Shown piece after piece: positions 22,924-34,091 of a stretch of 64,000 nucleotides of DNA (positions are counted from its first letter, which is position 1; each line of letters starts with the position of its first letter). The translations under genes were made by a program, and so were the position numbers. The DNA comes from Chaetoceros tenuissimus (taxonomy: Eukaryota; Bacillariophyta; Thalassiosirophyceae; Chaetocerotales; Chaetocerotaceae). The notes under the pieces were generated by a model. That model was not told the origin of the DNA. It was given only the letters and a program-made list of their open reading frames with translations, and made no database searches. The DNA is taken from positions 1,488,001 to 1,552,000 of the forward strand of contig BLLK01000062.1 of assembly GCA_021927905.1 (NCBI GenBank). The letters run 5' to 3'.

Positions 22924-23252
22924 TAACAACAACAAACGGCTACTCTATTGCTATTTAAAAGGAAAAAGAAGAAGAAAGGGAGGAGAAGAAAATGAAAAGA
23001 GAAGAATATTCTAGCTAAATTGGAAAAGAATGGAGTGCCATTTAGTGAAGGAGCATCTGATGATGATGAGCGGACAGGAACCACGAACAAAGGATGATGT
23101 TGATAGATTCAAGAAGGAGTGGAGTAGTGATGGCATTAGTAATAGTGACTAGTATAAACTGAATACTACTTAGTACACCGAAAAATACCTCCCTTCTTCA
23201 ATTTATATTGTTCTTCAGAAAAGCCTAGGATAACCATATCGAAAATCTCAAA

Positions 23253-23628
23253 ATGGATCAAGCAATTAATAACCTCACTCCACAACAAAAACAAGCTGTC
23301 ATGATGAGAGCACAGCAAGAGGCAAATCAACAGATTATGCAGTCTATGCTTGAAAAAATGGTATCCACTTGTTTTAAAAAGTGTGCTGGTACTTCTGTAA
23401 GTTTTTGTGAGAATATTTCCTATTCTTCGCCGCATTTTTTGAAGATGTATTTTCATGTCAGATTTTCTTTCTAACTCCTTCTTTGATCGTTATATGAATT
23501 TCCATTTCGATTAGGGTGACAAATTAGACTCTAGAGAACAATCATGTATGGCAAGTTGTCAAGATCGTTATTTTGATGTGAGGGAACAAGTACAATTAGC
23601 GCTTCAGAAAAGACAAGATAGCATGTAA
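23253..23628 (+). CDS. TIM13: Small TIM chaperone, Tim13 type
   Basis: Exons 23253-23396 and 23515-23628 (118-nt intron) give 85 residues. The twin CX3C motif is present: CFKKC before the intron and CMASC after it, 16 residues apart. The second half (DKLDSREQSCMASCQDRYFD) is Tim13-like. Small TIMs form hexameric chaperones that carry hydrophobic precursors across the mitochondrial intermembrane space. The exons are short and the gene is easy to miss. Tim8 is the nearest alternative. Confidence 0.88.
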
Positions 23629-24387
23629 TCAACAGTTTCAGGTTTAATGTCACGAAGTAAAAAGAGCAAACGAGTTTTTAAAGAATGAGTTTTCATGATT
23701 TGCTAGATGTAGACAAATATTTGGAAAGTTTGATATGATTGGAGTGCATGGACTTCAAATATAAGTCATCCTGAACCTTTTTTCGATCGAGATTATATTA
23801 GTCTAGCCACAATAGTTTCATATCCAAATATAGTTTAAAAGTTTGGCTTTGTATTTTCGTTCAATATATATAGATATTCATATATCCCATTTTCAATTCC
23901 ATACTGATCAAAAGTTATTGACTATGAGATTATCCGTATAAATTTTCACAGAAATTATTCGGATCTGTTCGTATATATTTTGTAAAATGTAGCTCGTGTT
24001 TCGCACGCTGTATTTATTACTTTTAAAACTCGAAAATACTCTCAATTGAGTGGATAACAATGTTGCATCTTTCCTGTATGTTTCCATTTTATTTCAAGCG
24101 ATAGCGGAGCAAGTCTTTTCTCCGAAATAATGAGACCGAAATGTATTTTAAAAATTGAAGAACCCTACTTGATACGGATAAAAACTCCTACATCGTATTG
24201 GGATAATTCTGTGGTGAAAAGCCAGTAGCTTTCCTCTCCACAAAGCCACAGCATCCAAAGATCACCCACACTTCCAAGTCAGATTGATTTCAATAACATC
24301 TCCAACCCTTGTTGAAAATTAAAAGAGAATACTCATTTTGCACGTATATACGTATTTATACTTGTATAGAATAATTATTTGAACATA
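23629..24387. other. Intergenic, nothing recognised
   Basis: AT-rich spacer between two plus-strand genes: the TIM13 3' UTR and the bL12m promoter. I looked for tRNA boxes, small-RNA-like sequence, inverted repeats and coding fragments and saw none. Confidence 0.4.
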
Positions 24388-25128
24388 ATGGCTCAAAGAA
24401 TTCTCTTACAACGGGTGGCTAGAACTATCAACCCATCAATTTCTTCAAAATTACTAGCTACCACTTCGAAGCAAAGTACTTCACAAATTCCAAGTATTTT
24501 TTCATATTCTACACAACAAAGATTTCTATCTTTCCAACCGACTAAACCTCTTTTCGAAGAGGCAAAAGAGGGAGCTGCACCAGAAGCTGAAAAATCAACA
24601 GAGGATGAAGTTCCTGCGTTCCAAAATCCACTTCACCATGATGATCCTAATAAAGATAAAATTATGGTAGATGAATTCCCAGAAGGTGAAGCACCAGTTG
24701 TTCCTCTACCACCTCTTGATAACGAAGATGGAAAGGTGACTGCACCTCCACATTTACATGAATTAGCAGAAGAAATTGTGACTATGAGTATGTTGGAAAT
24801 GAAAGAGTTGGTTGACCGAGTTGCTGATCACTTTGGAATTGAGGAAGGCGAAGATGATTTCATTGGAGGCGGTGATGGTGGAGCTGCTGCTGTTGAAGAA
24901 GAAAAAGAAGAAAAGACAGCTTTCGACCTGAAACTTACAGGTTTTGATGCAAAGTCAAAGATTAAGGTTATCAAAGAAATTAGAGCAATGACTGGCCTAG
25001 GTTTGAAGGAAGCGAAGGAAATGGTCGAAGGTGCTCCAAAGACCATTAAGAAAGAGATTAAGATGGAAGAAGCTGAGGAGCTGAAAGCAAAATTAGAGGG
25101 AGTTGGAGCTACATGTGAGATTGAATAA
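24388..25128 (+). CDS. MRPL12: Mitochondrial ribosomal protein bL12
   Basis: 246 residues, intronless, from the ATG at 24388. A basic, Ser/Thr-rich mitochondrial presequence (MAQRILLQRVARTINPS) is followed by an acidic linker, the N-terminal dimerisation helices (LHELAEEIVTMSMLEMKELV) and the C-terminal globular domain (FDLKLTGFDAKSKIKVIKEI, LGLKEAKEMVEGAPKTIKK). This stalk protein recruits translation factors to the ribosome. The presequence and the long linker (about residues 45-120) argue for mitochondrion over plastid. Confidence 0.92.
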   Translation: MAQRILLQRVARTINPSISSKLLATTSKQSTSQIPSIFSYSTQQRFLSFQPTKPLFEEAKEGAAPEAEKSTEDEVPAFQNPLHHDDPNKDKIMVDEFPEGEAPVVPLPPLDNEDGKVTAPPHLHELAEEIVTMSMLEMKELVDRVADHFGIEEGEDDFIGGGDGGAAAVEEEKEEKTAFDLKLTGFDAKSKIKVIKEIRAMTGLGLKEAKEMVEGAPKTIKKEIKMEEAEELKAKLEGVGATCEIE

Positions 25129-25717
25129 TTAGCCAGAAATCTTTTACAACCTGGTAAATTTCACAAAAACGAAAATATGAGCATATTCCACACAATATGA
25201 ATATTCTATAATGCCAACAATTTCTTTACTCGTAGATAATCGCTGGTTCTGTATTTATTCTACGAACTCCTCTCTTCACTGTTTTCTTTGAAGGTTCTAC
25301 ATAGCTCATCTCTTCCATCTATTTTCACGTATGAACTATGTCACCAAAATTCAACATACTATAATGAATATAGTTATCAATTTTTAATGCTAGCATAATG
25401 AAATTAAAAAGTAAGTGAAAGCATTGAAACAGAACAACCGTGTGCAGATACTGTATTGTACGGTATTTCATTCAAGGAAAAATGAACTTTTTATTAGACT
25501 TTGTTGGCTTTAGTCACTAGCTAGATAACATCATATGACCGTTTCCGTTCTCTTCTCTCTTTTTATCGCTCTTTTTGCTCACATTCACATGGCCTTCTTA
25601 TCAACAGCAGCGACTATGTAAAAGAACCAATGAACACAATAGTCACTGCAATTCACAACTCACCGCATCGTTGTCATTCTAAATAAAAGCCTATTCAAAA
25701 CAAATACTACAGTTACA
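25129..25717. other. Intergenic, nothing recognised
   Basis: 3' UTR of bL12m and promoter of the KDEL receptor. AT-rich with C/T-rich stretches around 25260-25330 and 25540-25580. No gene or repeat seen. Confidence 0.35.
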
Positions 25718-26514
25718 ATGTCAATGAATATTTTCCGTCTTGCTGGAGACATGAGTCATGTCTTCAGTATTATTGTGCTTCTACTTAGATTGAGAGTAGT
25801 GAAGAATGCTGCTGGTAAGTTTGTCGCTGTATCTTATTGGGCTTCGGGCATGCACATCAATAATATATGTCGAATTGAGGAGGATTGAACATGATACATC
25901 TATTAATCTCACTCCCTTCGTTCTCTATAGGTATCTCTGTCCGCACACATGAGCTCTTTCTTTTAGTCTTTGTAACAAGATACCTAGATCTTTTCACTAC
26001 CTTCTATTCCCTCTACAATTCATGCATGAAAATTCTCTACATTTGCAGTACATCTCTTGTCATCTACACAATCAAATTCAAGGAACCAATTGCATCTACA
26101 TACGATAGAGCACAAGATTCGTTCCTTCACTGGAAATTTGCTGTTGCACCAGCTTTTGGTATTGCAGTCATCACCGAACTATTTCAGCATGGGTTTTCCA
26201 TAGGGCCACTTGATTTGCTTTGGACCTTTTCGATTTACTTGGAGGCTATTGCTATTTTACCTCAGTTGATCGTTCTCCAACGTTATCGTGAAGTTGAAAA
26301 CTTGACTGGAAATTACGTCTTCTTTATGGGGGCATACCGTTTCTTGTACATTCTGAACTGGATTTACAGATCGTATCATGAACCATATTACCAACATCAT
26401 TTCGTTGTTTACTTTTGTGGAGTTCTTCAGACACTTTTGTATGTGGACTTCTTTTACTACTACTTCAAGAGCAAGGGCAAGGGAGGTAAATTTACTTTAC
26501 CAACGGCTCGTTAG
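25718..26514 (+). CDS. ERD2: ER lumen protein retaining (KDEL) receptor
   Basis: Exons 25718-25814 and 25931-26514 (116-nt intron) give 226 residues. It starts MSMNIFRLAGDMSHVFSI and contains TRYLDLFTTFYSLYNSCMKI, LLWTFSIYLEAIAILPQL and YRFLYILNWIYR, all diagnostic. The seven-helix receptor returns H/KDEL proteins from Golgi to ER. Splicing joins NAA and GISVRTHE as in other ERD2 proteins. Length is close to the family's 212. The C-terminus has a Lys-rich tail (FKSKGKGGKF), as expected for COPI-dependent retrieval. Confidence 0.96.
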
Positions 26515-26977
26515 AGTCAGCAGTTACTGCGGGAAGAAAACATATACTTCAATGCTACAATCAAACAAAAGAGATTTGATTGAAACTTTAGGGATTGAGA
26601 CGAACAAAATCATGGAGTTAGAAATAAATGTGACTAAATAGAAACATTTCGATTTGAGTATGAATAAACATAAAACACATTTCCAAATTGCACACGAAAT
26701 GAGCATGTTGCAACATTGCACCAAAAACACTGTATTACGCACAAATGCATATATGTATATATCTATGATATATTTCTATATTAAATGCTTCTATCCACTC
26801 GCTTTTCATCATGAGTGCGCTTCCATGAGCCCTTCTTCTGGCACATGGTACAAGTAATGTTATTACATGCCGCACACACTTGAACTCACTAGTAAGAGAT
26901 TATGAAAAAAGATGACTAAACATTGTATGAAATACTCTACTTTAGCTTGGTATCATCTCCATTGCTGATGATTCACT
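26515..26977. other. Convergent 3' ends
   Basis: 3' UTRs of the KDEL receptor (plus) and the SRP54-M-like gene (minus). AT-rich. No feature recognised. Confidence 0.35.
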
Positions 26978-27678
26978 TCAATTATATCTTCGCATCAACT
27001 TCATTCTTTGTCTTTGCATTTCTTTCTGCTCCTGCGGAGAAAGAACTTTCTTAATGTCTCTTTGCATTACTGTTTTTGCGGTCTCTTCGTCCATTGGAAT
27101 TTCTAAATCATTTTCGACACGATAACGAAGAACTCGATGCATAATATCCATACTTTGAAATTGAGAAATTAGTGCGTTGATATCTTTTAAATCTGCCCCA
27201 CTTTTAATGCTTATTTTGAGCTGACGAAATGAAATGAGCAGATGAGTTTTATGCGTCCTTTACCAAGTCTAGAGTTTCATGACAATCTTACCTTTTCTTT
27301 TTTGCCCAATTCTTTTAATTCAGCTGCACTGGCGTTATCACCAGCTACAGCCATGGCAGCTTCTAATAACGCTTGCATAGCTTTCATTTGTTTCACTGTT
27401 TCAGTACTACCCATTCCAGGAAGTTTTGCCTTCCATCCTCCAGAGCTATCCTTTACTTGCTTATGAAAATTTGAAAGAGTCCAACTTTCCGAGTTTGCCA
27501 TATCGGAGATTTGTTTCGCGTATTGGTCATCTTGAGCAGACTTTCCACCTTTGCCTGTAATTGTATTTTTTATACGAGAGAAAAATCCGTCTGATTCACT
27601 TGAAAATGAACGGAACGTTTCATAACTAATTGCATTGAAATTAGCCTTTTTCACAGGGATTTGAGCGATGCGCAACAT
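26978..27678 (-). CDS. Mitochondrial protein resembling an SRP54/Ffh M domain
   Basis: Exons 27292-27678 and 26978-27220 (71-nt intron) give 209 residues. A presequence (MLRIAQIPVKKANFNAISYE, then RSFSSES) suggests mitochondria. The rest follows the Ffh/SRP54 M-domain pattern: TLSNFHKQV, K-x-PGMGS, then KLKISIKSGADLKDINALIS with QFQSM after it, parallel to RRxRIAxGSGxxxxxVNxLLxQFxxM. No GTPase (NG) domain is present and the gene is too short to hold one. The C-terminus is basic (KVLSPQEQKEMQRQRMKLMR). Binding of hydrophobic segments or RNA in the matrix is inference from the resemblance, which I judged by eye. Confidence 0.6.
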
Positions 27679-27862
27679 GTTTCAAATCTATGATTTCTGA
27701 AATATCTGTTTTGATTTAGTTGCACTTGGAAAAGAGTATTGAAACTAAGCAACAATATGGACATGAGATAAGATGAAAAAGCAAATGAAATGAAGGGTTG
27801 AGAAAATAGAGAAATGAGGGTATCTAAGGGGGATCAATTAGTGAACAAAAATATGTTGAGAC

Positions 27863-27892
27863 TTTCCCGCCAAAATGGAATTTTGGCGCGAA
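27863..27892. promoter_or_regulatory. Paired, opposed E2F-like sites
   Basis: TTTCCCGCCAAAATG and, 3 bp on, TTTTGGCGCGAA form two E2F-type sites facing each other. They lie about 185 bp upstream of the SRP54-M-like start and 510 bp before RPL18. The remainder of the 27679-28402 gap holds leaders only; no gene seen. Confidence 0.45.
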
Positions 27893-28402
27893 GGAATGTT
27901 ACAACTTACTTGAGATGCCACTTGTTTTCCAAAAAACAAAGCACTCTCTCCTTGCACCACCACCCTTTTCTCACTAAACGTTAGGTGCGTAAAATTAGCT
28001 ATGCGATAATTGCAAGAAAACACTACAAAGGTTCCAGCACGAGGAAAAGACAAAATAAGACGATAGCAAAGATACATATCTTAGGGAGAAGAACATATCC
28101 AGAGACACAACGACAACTATTCATTTATCTCAGGGCTGCTAGAAGGTTGTTTCATCTAACAATTTCGAGCATAGATGAATAGATCTATTTGATGATGTGT
28201 TTGACTTTGACGTCGGAATGTCACTGGATCTTCTTCAAAATCAAGTCTAGTCTACCTCTAATCAGACATGTGCTGGTCATGATGGTCCTTGAGACCATCG
28301 CTATTGCCGCTGTTGTTCCAAGTGAACTTCGAAAGCAATACTTTTAAGTTACTCCTTTCTCACATACTTTTTTCATACAGATTTTAGCATTACTTTACAA
28401 AC

Positions 28403-28981
28403 ATGGGAATTGATTTGAAAGCAGGTGGACGCCGTACCGGACACAAGTCCTCATCCAAGGTACTCAAGAGTGCAAACCCTTACAACCGTCTTCTCATCAA
28501 GTTGTACAAGTTCCTTGCACGTCGTACTGACTCCAAGTTCTGCGCAACTGTTGTAAAGCGCCTTCACATGTCCAAGGTTAACCAGCCACCAATCGGACTT
28601 AACCGTCTTGCTAACAACATGAAGGGTAAGGATGGAAAGATCGCTGTTATTGTAGGAAAGGTTACCGACGATGTTCGTATGATGGAGGTACCACAGCTTA
28701 CCGTATGCGCTCTTGCTTTCACCGAGAACGCTCGCAAGCGTATTGTTGCTGCTGGAGGAGAGTGTATCACTTTCGATCAGCTCGCACTTCGCGCACCAAC
28801 CGGAGCTAACACTGTTCTTCTTCGTGGACCAAAGAGCCGTGCTGCTCTTGCTCATTTCGGACACAGAACCTCCGTCAACAACGAGCACACCCACGATGGA
28901 GTCAAGCCATACGTCAGATCCAAGGGACGCAAGTTCGAGCAAGCTCGTGGACGTCGTCGTTCCTGTGGATTCAAGGTTTAA
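28403..28981 (+). CDS. RPL18: Ribosomal protein eL18, cytosolic
   Basis: Intronless, 192 residues. It starts [20 protein letters not shown] and contains [34 protein letters not shown] and the C-terminal [15 protein letters not shown], matching eL18 end to end. It is part of the 60S subunit. The sequence is clearly richer in G+C and in C-ending codons than its neighbours, as expected for a highly expressed gene. A long antisense frame over it is a by-product of this codon bias. Confidence 0.97.
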   Translation: MGIDLKAGGRRTGHKSSSKVLKSANPYNRLLIKLYKFLARRTDSKFCATVVKRLHMSKVNQPPIGLNRLANNMKGKDGKIAVIVGKVTDDVRMMEVPQLTVCALAFTENARKRIVAAGGECITFDQLALRAPTGANTVLLRGPKSRAALAHFGHRTSVNNEHTHDGVKPYVRSKGRKFEQARGRRRSCGFKV

Positions 28982-29255
28982 GAGATTGTCAGTTTTGCTG
29001 CACAGTTTCTTGGTTCTTGCACCATGGCCTGTCTAAAATAAAAAAAATCAACCGAAAAGCTACTTTTATAATTTGTAAACTAGAACTACCTTCAACTTTT
29101 CTTGTTGTCAAATTGTAACTGGACATTTTTATTTACTTACCGGATTCAACTAAATCTTTTGCTGTCTGTACATACTACCGCAGTATTTAGTGTACTACTA
29201 GAAGAGAAATAATAATATGATGTGTCCACTTGTGTATGTTCTGCGTACGGACTAA

Positions 29256-29670
29256 GAGCATTCGTTATGGTGCGGCCGACTGGCCGGCCTTTACTAAATA
29301 AGTATTATTTTTATATGAATTTAGCTTATGTGCAACCGAAACTCAGTTGGCCGCCTACTTTCCCGGCCAAAAAGAGGCTCCAGTTGGCCGGCAAATTAAG
29401 CCACGGCCAACTGTACATACTATATAAGTACGTACGTAAGAATATTATCCGTACCATCTCAATACGTACATAAAATAAATCATTTGTCAAGTCGCATGTA
29501 CGTATATCTCCAGTACAAAGACTTACTATTCCGGCCGCCTCATAAAAATTGACCATGGCCGGCCTACTTGAAACAAAGAAGAGTACTGTTAAAATAGTCA
29601 AAAAAAGGGTGTCATTATACTATTTTCATGCTGTTTGGCCGGCCTGTCGGCCGCACCATAACGAATGCTC
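29256..29670. mobile_element. 415-bp MITE, PIF/Harbinger-like
   Basis: Terminal inverted repeats of 34 bp with one mismatch start GAGCATTCGTTATGGTGCGG and end in GGCCGGCC. The element is flanked by direct TAA repeats (29253-29255 and 29671-29673), a three-base duplication of the TWA type used by PIF/Harbinger transposons. The inside is AT-rich with many GGCCG/CGGCC motifs, likely transposase sites, and has no coding capacity. Near-perfect ends suggest a recent insertion. It lies in the 28982-29777 gap between RPL18 and ThiD-ThiE; the remainder of the gap shows nothing else. Confidence 0.88.
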
Positions 29671-29777
29671 TAAGTACGGTCGTCATCGAAGAAGATTTTT
29701 CACATCTTACACATCATCACCATAACATACACAATCAATTCTTTTTGGAATAGCTTGACCAAATCTATTCTTTGCTA

Positions 29778-31640
29778 ATGCCATCTTCTTGGTTAGTTAG
29801 ATCAGTGGCAATATTCCTTGGATATACATTGTCATCTTCTTTTGCTTTCTCTTTTCGTCCAATGGGTAACCAACACTCAACAAAGTCCATGTCTATGGCT
29901 GTTTCTTCCTCCGATGGCCTTCCTACAGTATCAGATCTCCCCCCTCCAATTGTATACACTATCGCAGGTTCAGACTCTGGTGGTGGTGCGGGAATTCAGG
30001 CAGATCTACATGCTATTCATAGCATGGGGTGCCATGGATGTTCGGCTGTTACGTGTCTGACTGCGCAATCATCAACTGGCGTTACAGGGGTTCATTCTCC
30101 CCCTGCAGATTTCTTGCGACTTCAATTGGATACTTTGACAAAAGATCTTCCTCCTCGTGCTATCAAGATCGGTATGCTGGGAAGTAAGGAACTTGCAGTT
30201 GAAGTTTCGAAATATTTGAAAGATTTATTAGATGATCTGAAAAAGGATGATGATAGCGAATTGCCATTCATTGTTTTTGACCCTGTCATGATTTCTACTT
30301 CAGGACACAAACTTATTCAGGATGAAGCAAAGGAGGCAATGATTTCAAATGTATTTCCATTAGTAGATATCATCACTCCAAATAAATTTGAAGCGGAGGA
30401 ATTACTCGGACGAAAGCTGAACAGTCCACAAGATGTCGAACAAGCTGCAAAAGATATTCTCAAAATGGGATGTAAATCAGTTTTGATTAAAGGCGGACAT
30501 TCTCTTTTGGAGAGCAATGGTAAAAATTATTCTGGAACCGAAGAAAGTGTTGAAAAATTGGACTTAAATGCTACAATAGGTTTTGCACAAGATTATTTCC
30601 TTTCATCTGAGCCGCCTTTAGATAAAGATGGTAAAGAACGTTTGTGTGATGGTTGTAGAGGTGTGTGGCTGAGATCAAAAAGGTATGACACAGAAAATAC
30701 TCATGGAACCGGTTGTACTCTCAGTTCTGCTATTGCATCTGCACTAGCAATCGGTCACCAGCAGAGATCATCACAATCAAGTGGAACGGGAGCAGCGAGA
30801 AGCATTTACGTCAATGATGCATGCGTCTTGGGAAAAGCATATGTTACTGCGGGGATTTCACGTAGTTCACAACTTGGCCAAGGCCCAGGGCCTGTAACTC
30901 ATACCAAATTCCCATCGACAAGCCGTCATTTTCCATTTGTCACTCTAGATCCTTTGACTTCTTCACCTAATGGATTTTTGAAAATGAAAAGTTCTGATGA
31001 TACTTCATCCAACAATGGTGATTTAACACTTGGCAAAATTCTCCCAATTGTTGATAATGTTGAATGGCTTGAACGTTTGACAAAGACAAAGAAAGTTAAA
31101 GACATTCAATTGAGAATTAAGGGGGAGACTGACGAAGATAAAATATTCGCCCTAGTTGAAGAATGTCAAAAGATATGCAAACGTGATGGGGTTCGATTGT
31201 GGATTAATGACTTCTGGAAAGCTGCAGTGAAAGCCGGATGTTTTGGTGTTCATGTTGGACAGGAAGACCTTGCAACTTGCGCTGACCAAGGAGGGTTGGA
31301 AGAAATTAAAAAGCACGGACTCGCGCTTGGTATTTCCACGCATTCTTACGCAGAATTATCTCTCGCACTTGGATTACAACCTTCGTATATTTCTTTAGGA
31401 CCGGTGTTTGGTACCACAAGTAAAAATGTGGCATTTGATCCTCAGGGTGTTGAAACTATTAGGAAATGGAAACAGCTCATCAATCAGGATATCCCTCTAG
31501 TCTTGATTGGTGGTATCAATGATGCTGAGAGAACGAAGGAAGTGAAAGCCGCTGGAGCCGATTGTGTTGCAGTCATTGGTGCAGTGAAGAAGGAAGATGC
31601 TATGACAGCAATCACAGAGTTGGAAAATGCGATGATTTAA
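29778..31640 (+). CDS. ThiD-ThiE fusion: HMP-P kinase / thiamine phosphate synthase, plastid
   Basis: Intronless, 620 residues from the ATG at 29778. The leader ends SFAFSF, a plastid-import site. Residues about 57-350 are ThiD: TIAGSDSGGGAGIQADLHAI, FDPVMISTSG, TPNKFEAEELLG and the catalytic HGTGCTLSSAIAS. Residues about 415-620 are ThiE: VRLWINDFWKAAVKAGCFGV, HVGQEDL, GISTHS, YISLGPVFGTTSK and VLIGGIN. The protein phosphorylates HMP-P and joins it to HET-P to give thiamine monophosphate. Plant TH1 has the same domain order. A CxxC (CDGC, about 292-295) lies in a loop before the HGTGC motif. Confidence 0.93.
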   Translation: MPSSWLVRSVAIFLGYTLSSSFAFSFRPMGNQHSTKSMSMAVSSSDGLPTVSDLPPPIVYTIAGSDSGGGAGIQADLHAIHSMGCHGCSAVTCLTAQSSTGVTGVHSPPADFLRLQLDTLTKDLPPRAIKIGMLGSKELAVEVSKYLKDLLDDLKKDDDSELPFIVFDPVMISTSGHKLIQDEAKEAMISNVFPLVDIITPNKFEAEELLGRKLNSPQDVEQAAKDILKMGCKSVLIKGGHSLLESNGKNYSGTEESVEKLDLNATIGFAQDYFLSSEPPLDKDGKERLCDGCRGVWLRSKRYDTENTHGTGCTLSSAIASALAIGHQQRSSQSSGTGAARSIYVNDACVLGKAYVTAGISRSSQLGQGPGPVTHTKFPSTSRHFPFVTLDPLTSSPNGFLKMKSSDDTSSNNGDLTLGKILPIVDNVEWLERLTKTKKVKDIQLRIKGETDEDKIFALVEECQKICKRDGVRLWINDFWKAAVKAGCFGVHVGQEDLATCADQGGLEEIKKHGLALGISTHSYAELSLALGLQPSYISLGPVFGTTSKNVAFDPQGVETIRKWKQLINQDIPLVLIGGINDAERTKEVKAAGADCVAVIGAVKKEDAMTAITELENAMI

Positions 31641-31732
31641 AAAAAGAAGTAAAGACATATTTGATTAACTTTCTGTTTATTACATTTCAATTCTTCGATT
31701 TCTATTACTTTTGGAAAAATGGGTGTATGGAT

Positions 31733-34091
31733 TTACTGCATTGGGCTAAAATTCTTTTTCAAACCACAAGCTTCGCTACAGCGATTGTCACTAGATTCTC
31801 TAAAATATTCAGCATATAATGTACATAGACCCTTGCGGGCAATTGCTTGACACCAACCAGGCACAGACATGCGTGGTTTCTTGATAGTCACGTCATAGTA
31901 TTCACTCTTCACGGTGTATGGAGGATAAGAATCTTTTGGGGTCTCTTTAGTCATAATTCTGTCACGAATTCTTGCCGCCTTGATTGTTGCATCTTTTCTG
32001 AAAAGCGCTGAAGGATAGACGGTATAATCGAAGAGAGCCTTTTCTATATCCTCTTGACCCTTCAGTTGTTTGCGCTCGCGGACCAACTCGCGATCCTTGA
32101 TATATTCCTGCTCTTTGGAGTAGCCTGGTCTACGCCCAATGTTATGTTTCTTACCAAGAGCATTATTTGGCATAAAATTGATTTCAAAAGACTCCATATC
32201 TCCTAACGGAATCACAGCCTGAGGATTTTCACCGCACTTCTTTAACTCTGCCTCATCTTTTCCAGCATGTTGCTGACATACCTTCAGACTGACAAGTTCT
32301 TTCCTTTGACGTTCGGTTAGCATCGAAATATTGTTAGATCCTCCTTGTACTAGTGGCGCTGATACCTCATTTGCATAAACCTCTGGGCTCAATGCCATCT
32401 GCTCTTCAGTCATGTAGATCCACCATTGTCCACATTCTTCCCCATTCAATCTCCTAGATGTATTACTAAATCCAGATGTATTCTTGTCGTAGCAGATACC
32501 GCTCACTCCTCCATTTCCTGAGAGACTGTCTGGAATCCAAGTCATATCATACGAATCACGACAAATCTCCCACGCAGATGGATGAAAGAAGTCGCCTGGA
32601 AAAGTAAATATTAATAATAATCCCAAAAAATATAATAGATTTCTAACAAGTGCGTACGTACCATGAAGTCTCCATTTCGCTACCTTATTGTTCTCCTCGG
32701 AAAGGTATGATACTCGAGTAAAGGATGGAATAAGGAAAGGACTACTTGGACTTGAGTCAAGCACTATGTTCGATTCATCACCGTCATTCTCTTTGTTATT
32801 TGGTGATGCAGCAGCAGCAGCTAAGTCAGCACTAGCCTGCAAAAATGAAAATACAGATCTAGTAGTAATCAATGACGACCACTTTAGTCCGATATACATA
32901 TCATGATCATCACTACTGACAAGATCAGGATGAGTTGTCTTTTGCACCGGGTCAAAATTCTTTGGTACATTTTCACTTGTTAGATAAGGAGGAGAGAGGA
33001 TAAGATCTTGTACTCTCTTCTCCATGAAGCCAGACTTTAAATTGTGACAAGTATCTGCTGTAGAAGCACTCGCAACAACGACAACTTGGACAGGACTTGC
33101 TCTGTCCTCAACTTCAACACCATCTTCGTATGCATTCTTAATATTTGACGGTAAGTCAGACAAAGGAGCTCTTGAACCACCACAATTTGGAAGCATACTA
33201 TCCATCCAATCTGTCCAGACACCTGGGATTGGCTCACAAACAAGCAGCTGAAGTCTAATTGCAATCAATCCTGTTGCACACATTTCGTCCATTTCCTTCA
33301 AATTTCTTTCTAAATGTGTTGCAGCCGTAGCCTGCTCACTAGTCCATGGTTGAGGACCTGCTGCATGCTTGGTAGGTGGTTTAGTCTCCCAAAGCATAGT
33401 AGATCCTTTCCCTGCTCCAGCAGTATTCATTGTAACCAAAACACGACAACGATCAGTCACCTTCCCATCTGAACCACCTGCAAACCATGATTTCCAGTCG
33501 CTAAGATTTGGTCTTTTAGAACTACCCATTGCAAAGCAATTATCCAATAATCTATAATGCATCGCTTGTTCATCTTTGGGAATAGATCTATCGGCAGTGT
33601 TGAAAAAATGAGAAAATTCGTCTCCCCCTCCTGGTGACACAAATCGTGCTGAAACAACTCCCGAATCATCTCTACCTTCAAAATAATCAGCTTTACCACG
33701 GCTTTTTGAATAGCGATAAAAGTATTTCTAAGAACATATGATTAGACATACTTGGAATAAAAGGGCATATAGTAATTCATCACATAACAATACTTACTTG
33801 GAGAGGCCCCGTATATTCGAACCAATATTTAACTTCCTCAGGAGGAGTCTCATCAAAGAGCTTTTTTCTCTCTCTAAGATCTTCCATTAGGTCTTCCATA
33901 TAGCTTGGTGAGTCAGAGACAAAGCTCAATCTACGGCGATGATCGGCATTTTGAACAGAAGTAGCATTGTGCGATTGATAGGTATGGACTGATGACACGA
34001 GAAGCGCAATAGACACCAGCACTTTGCATGCAGCAGCAATTTTGGAGCTAGACCCTTCGTTCTTTGCACCGCTCTCCTTTTCTTCTTTCAT
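31733..34091 (-). CDS. Unrecognised 740-residue type II membrane or secreted protein
   Basis: Exons 33798-34091, 32662-33727 and 31733-32595. Not recognised. The N-terminus is a short acidic/basic tail, then a membrane anchor at about 20-37 (ACKVLVSIALLVSSV), so the bulk should be lumenal. Middle and end are Cys- and Trp-containing (CGQWWIYMTEEQMAL, PGWCQAIARKGLCTLYAEYF), suggesting disulfides. The second intron (32596-32661, 66 nt) is a multiple of three with no stop. If kept, it would add 22 residues with a run LLYFLGLLLIFTF. GTACGT...TTTTCCAG are good splice sites, so I treat it as an intron. A diatom-specific Golgi or cell-surface protein is a guess. Confidence 0.65.

Noticed and set aside
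22764-23090. 108-codon minus-strand frame upstream of RPL26
   Set aside because: Phe/Ser-rich low complexity from AG-rich spacer DNA; lies in the leader region.
28451-28942. 163-codon antisense frame over RPL18
   Set aside because: By-product of strong codon bias in a ribosomal gene; no known domain.
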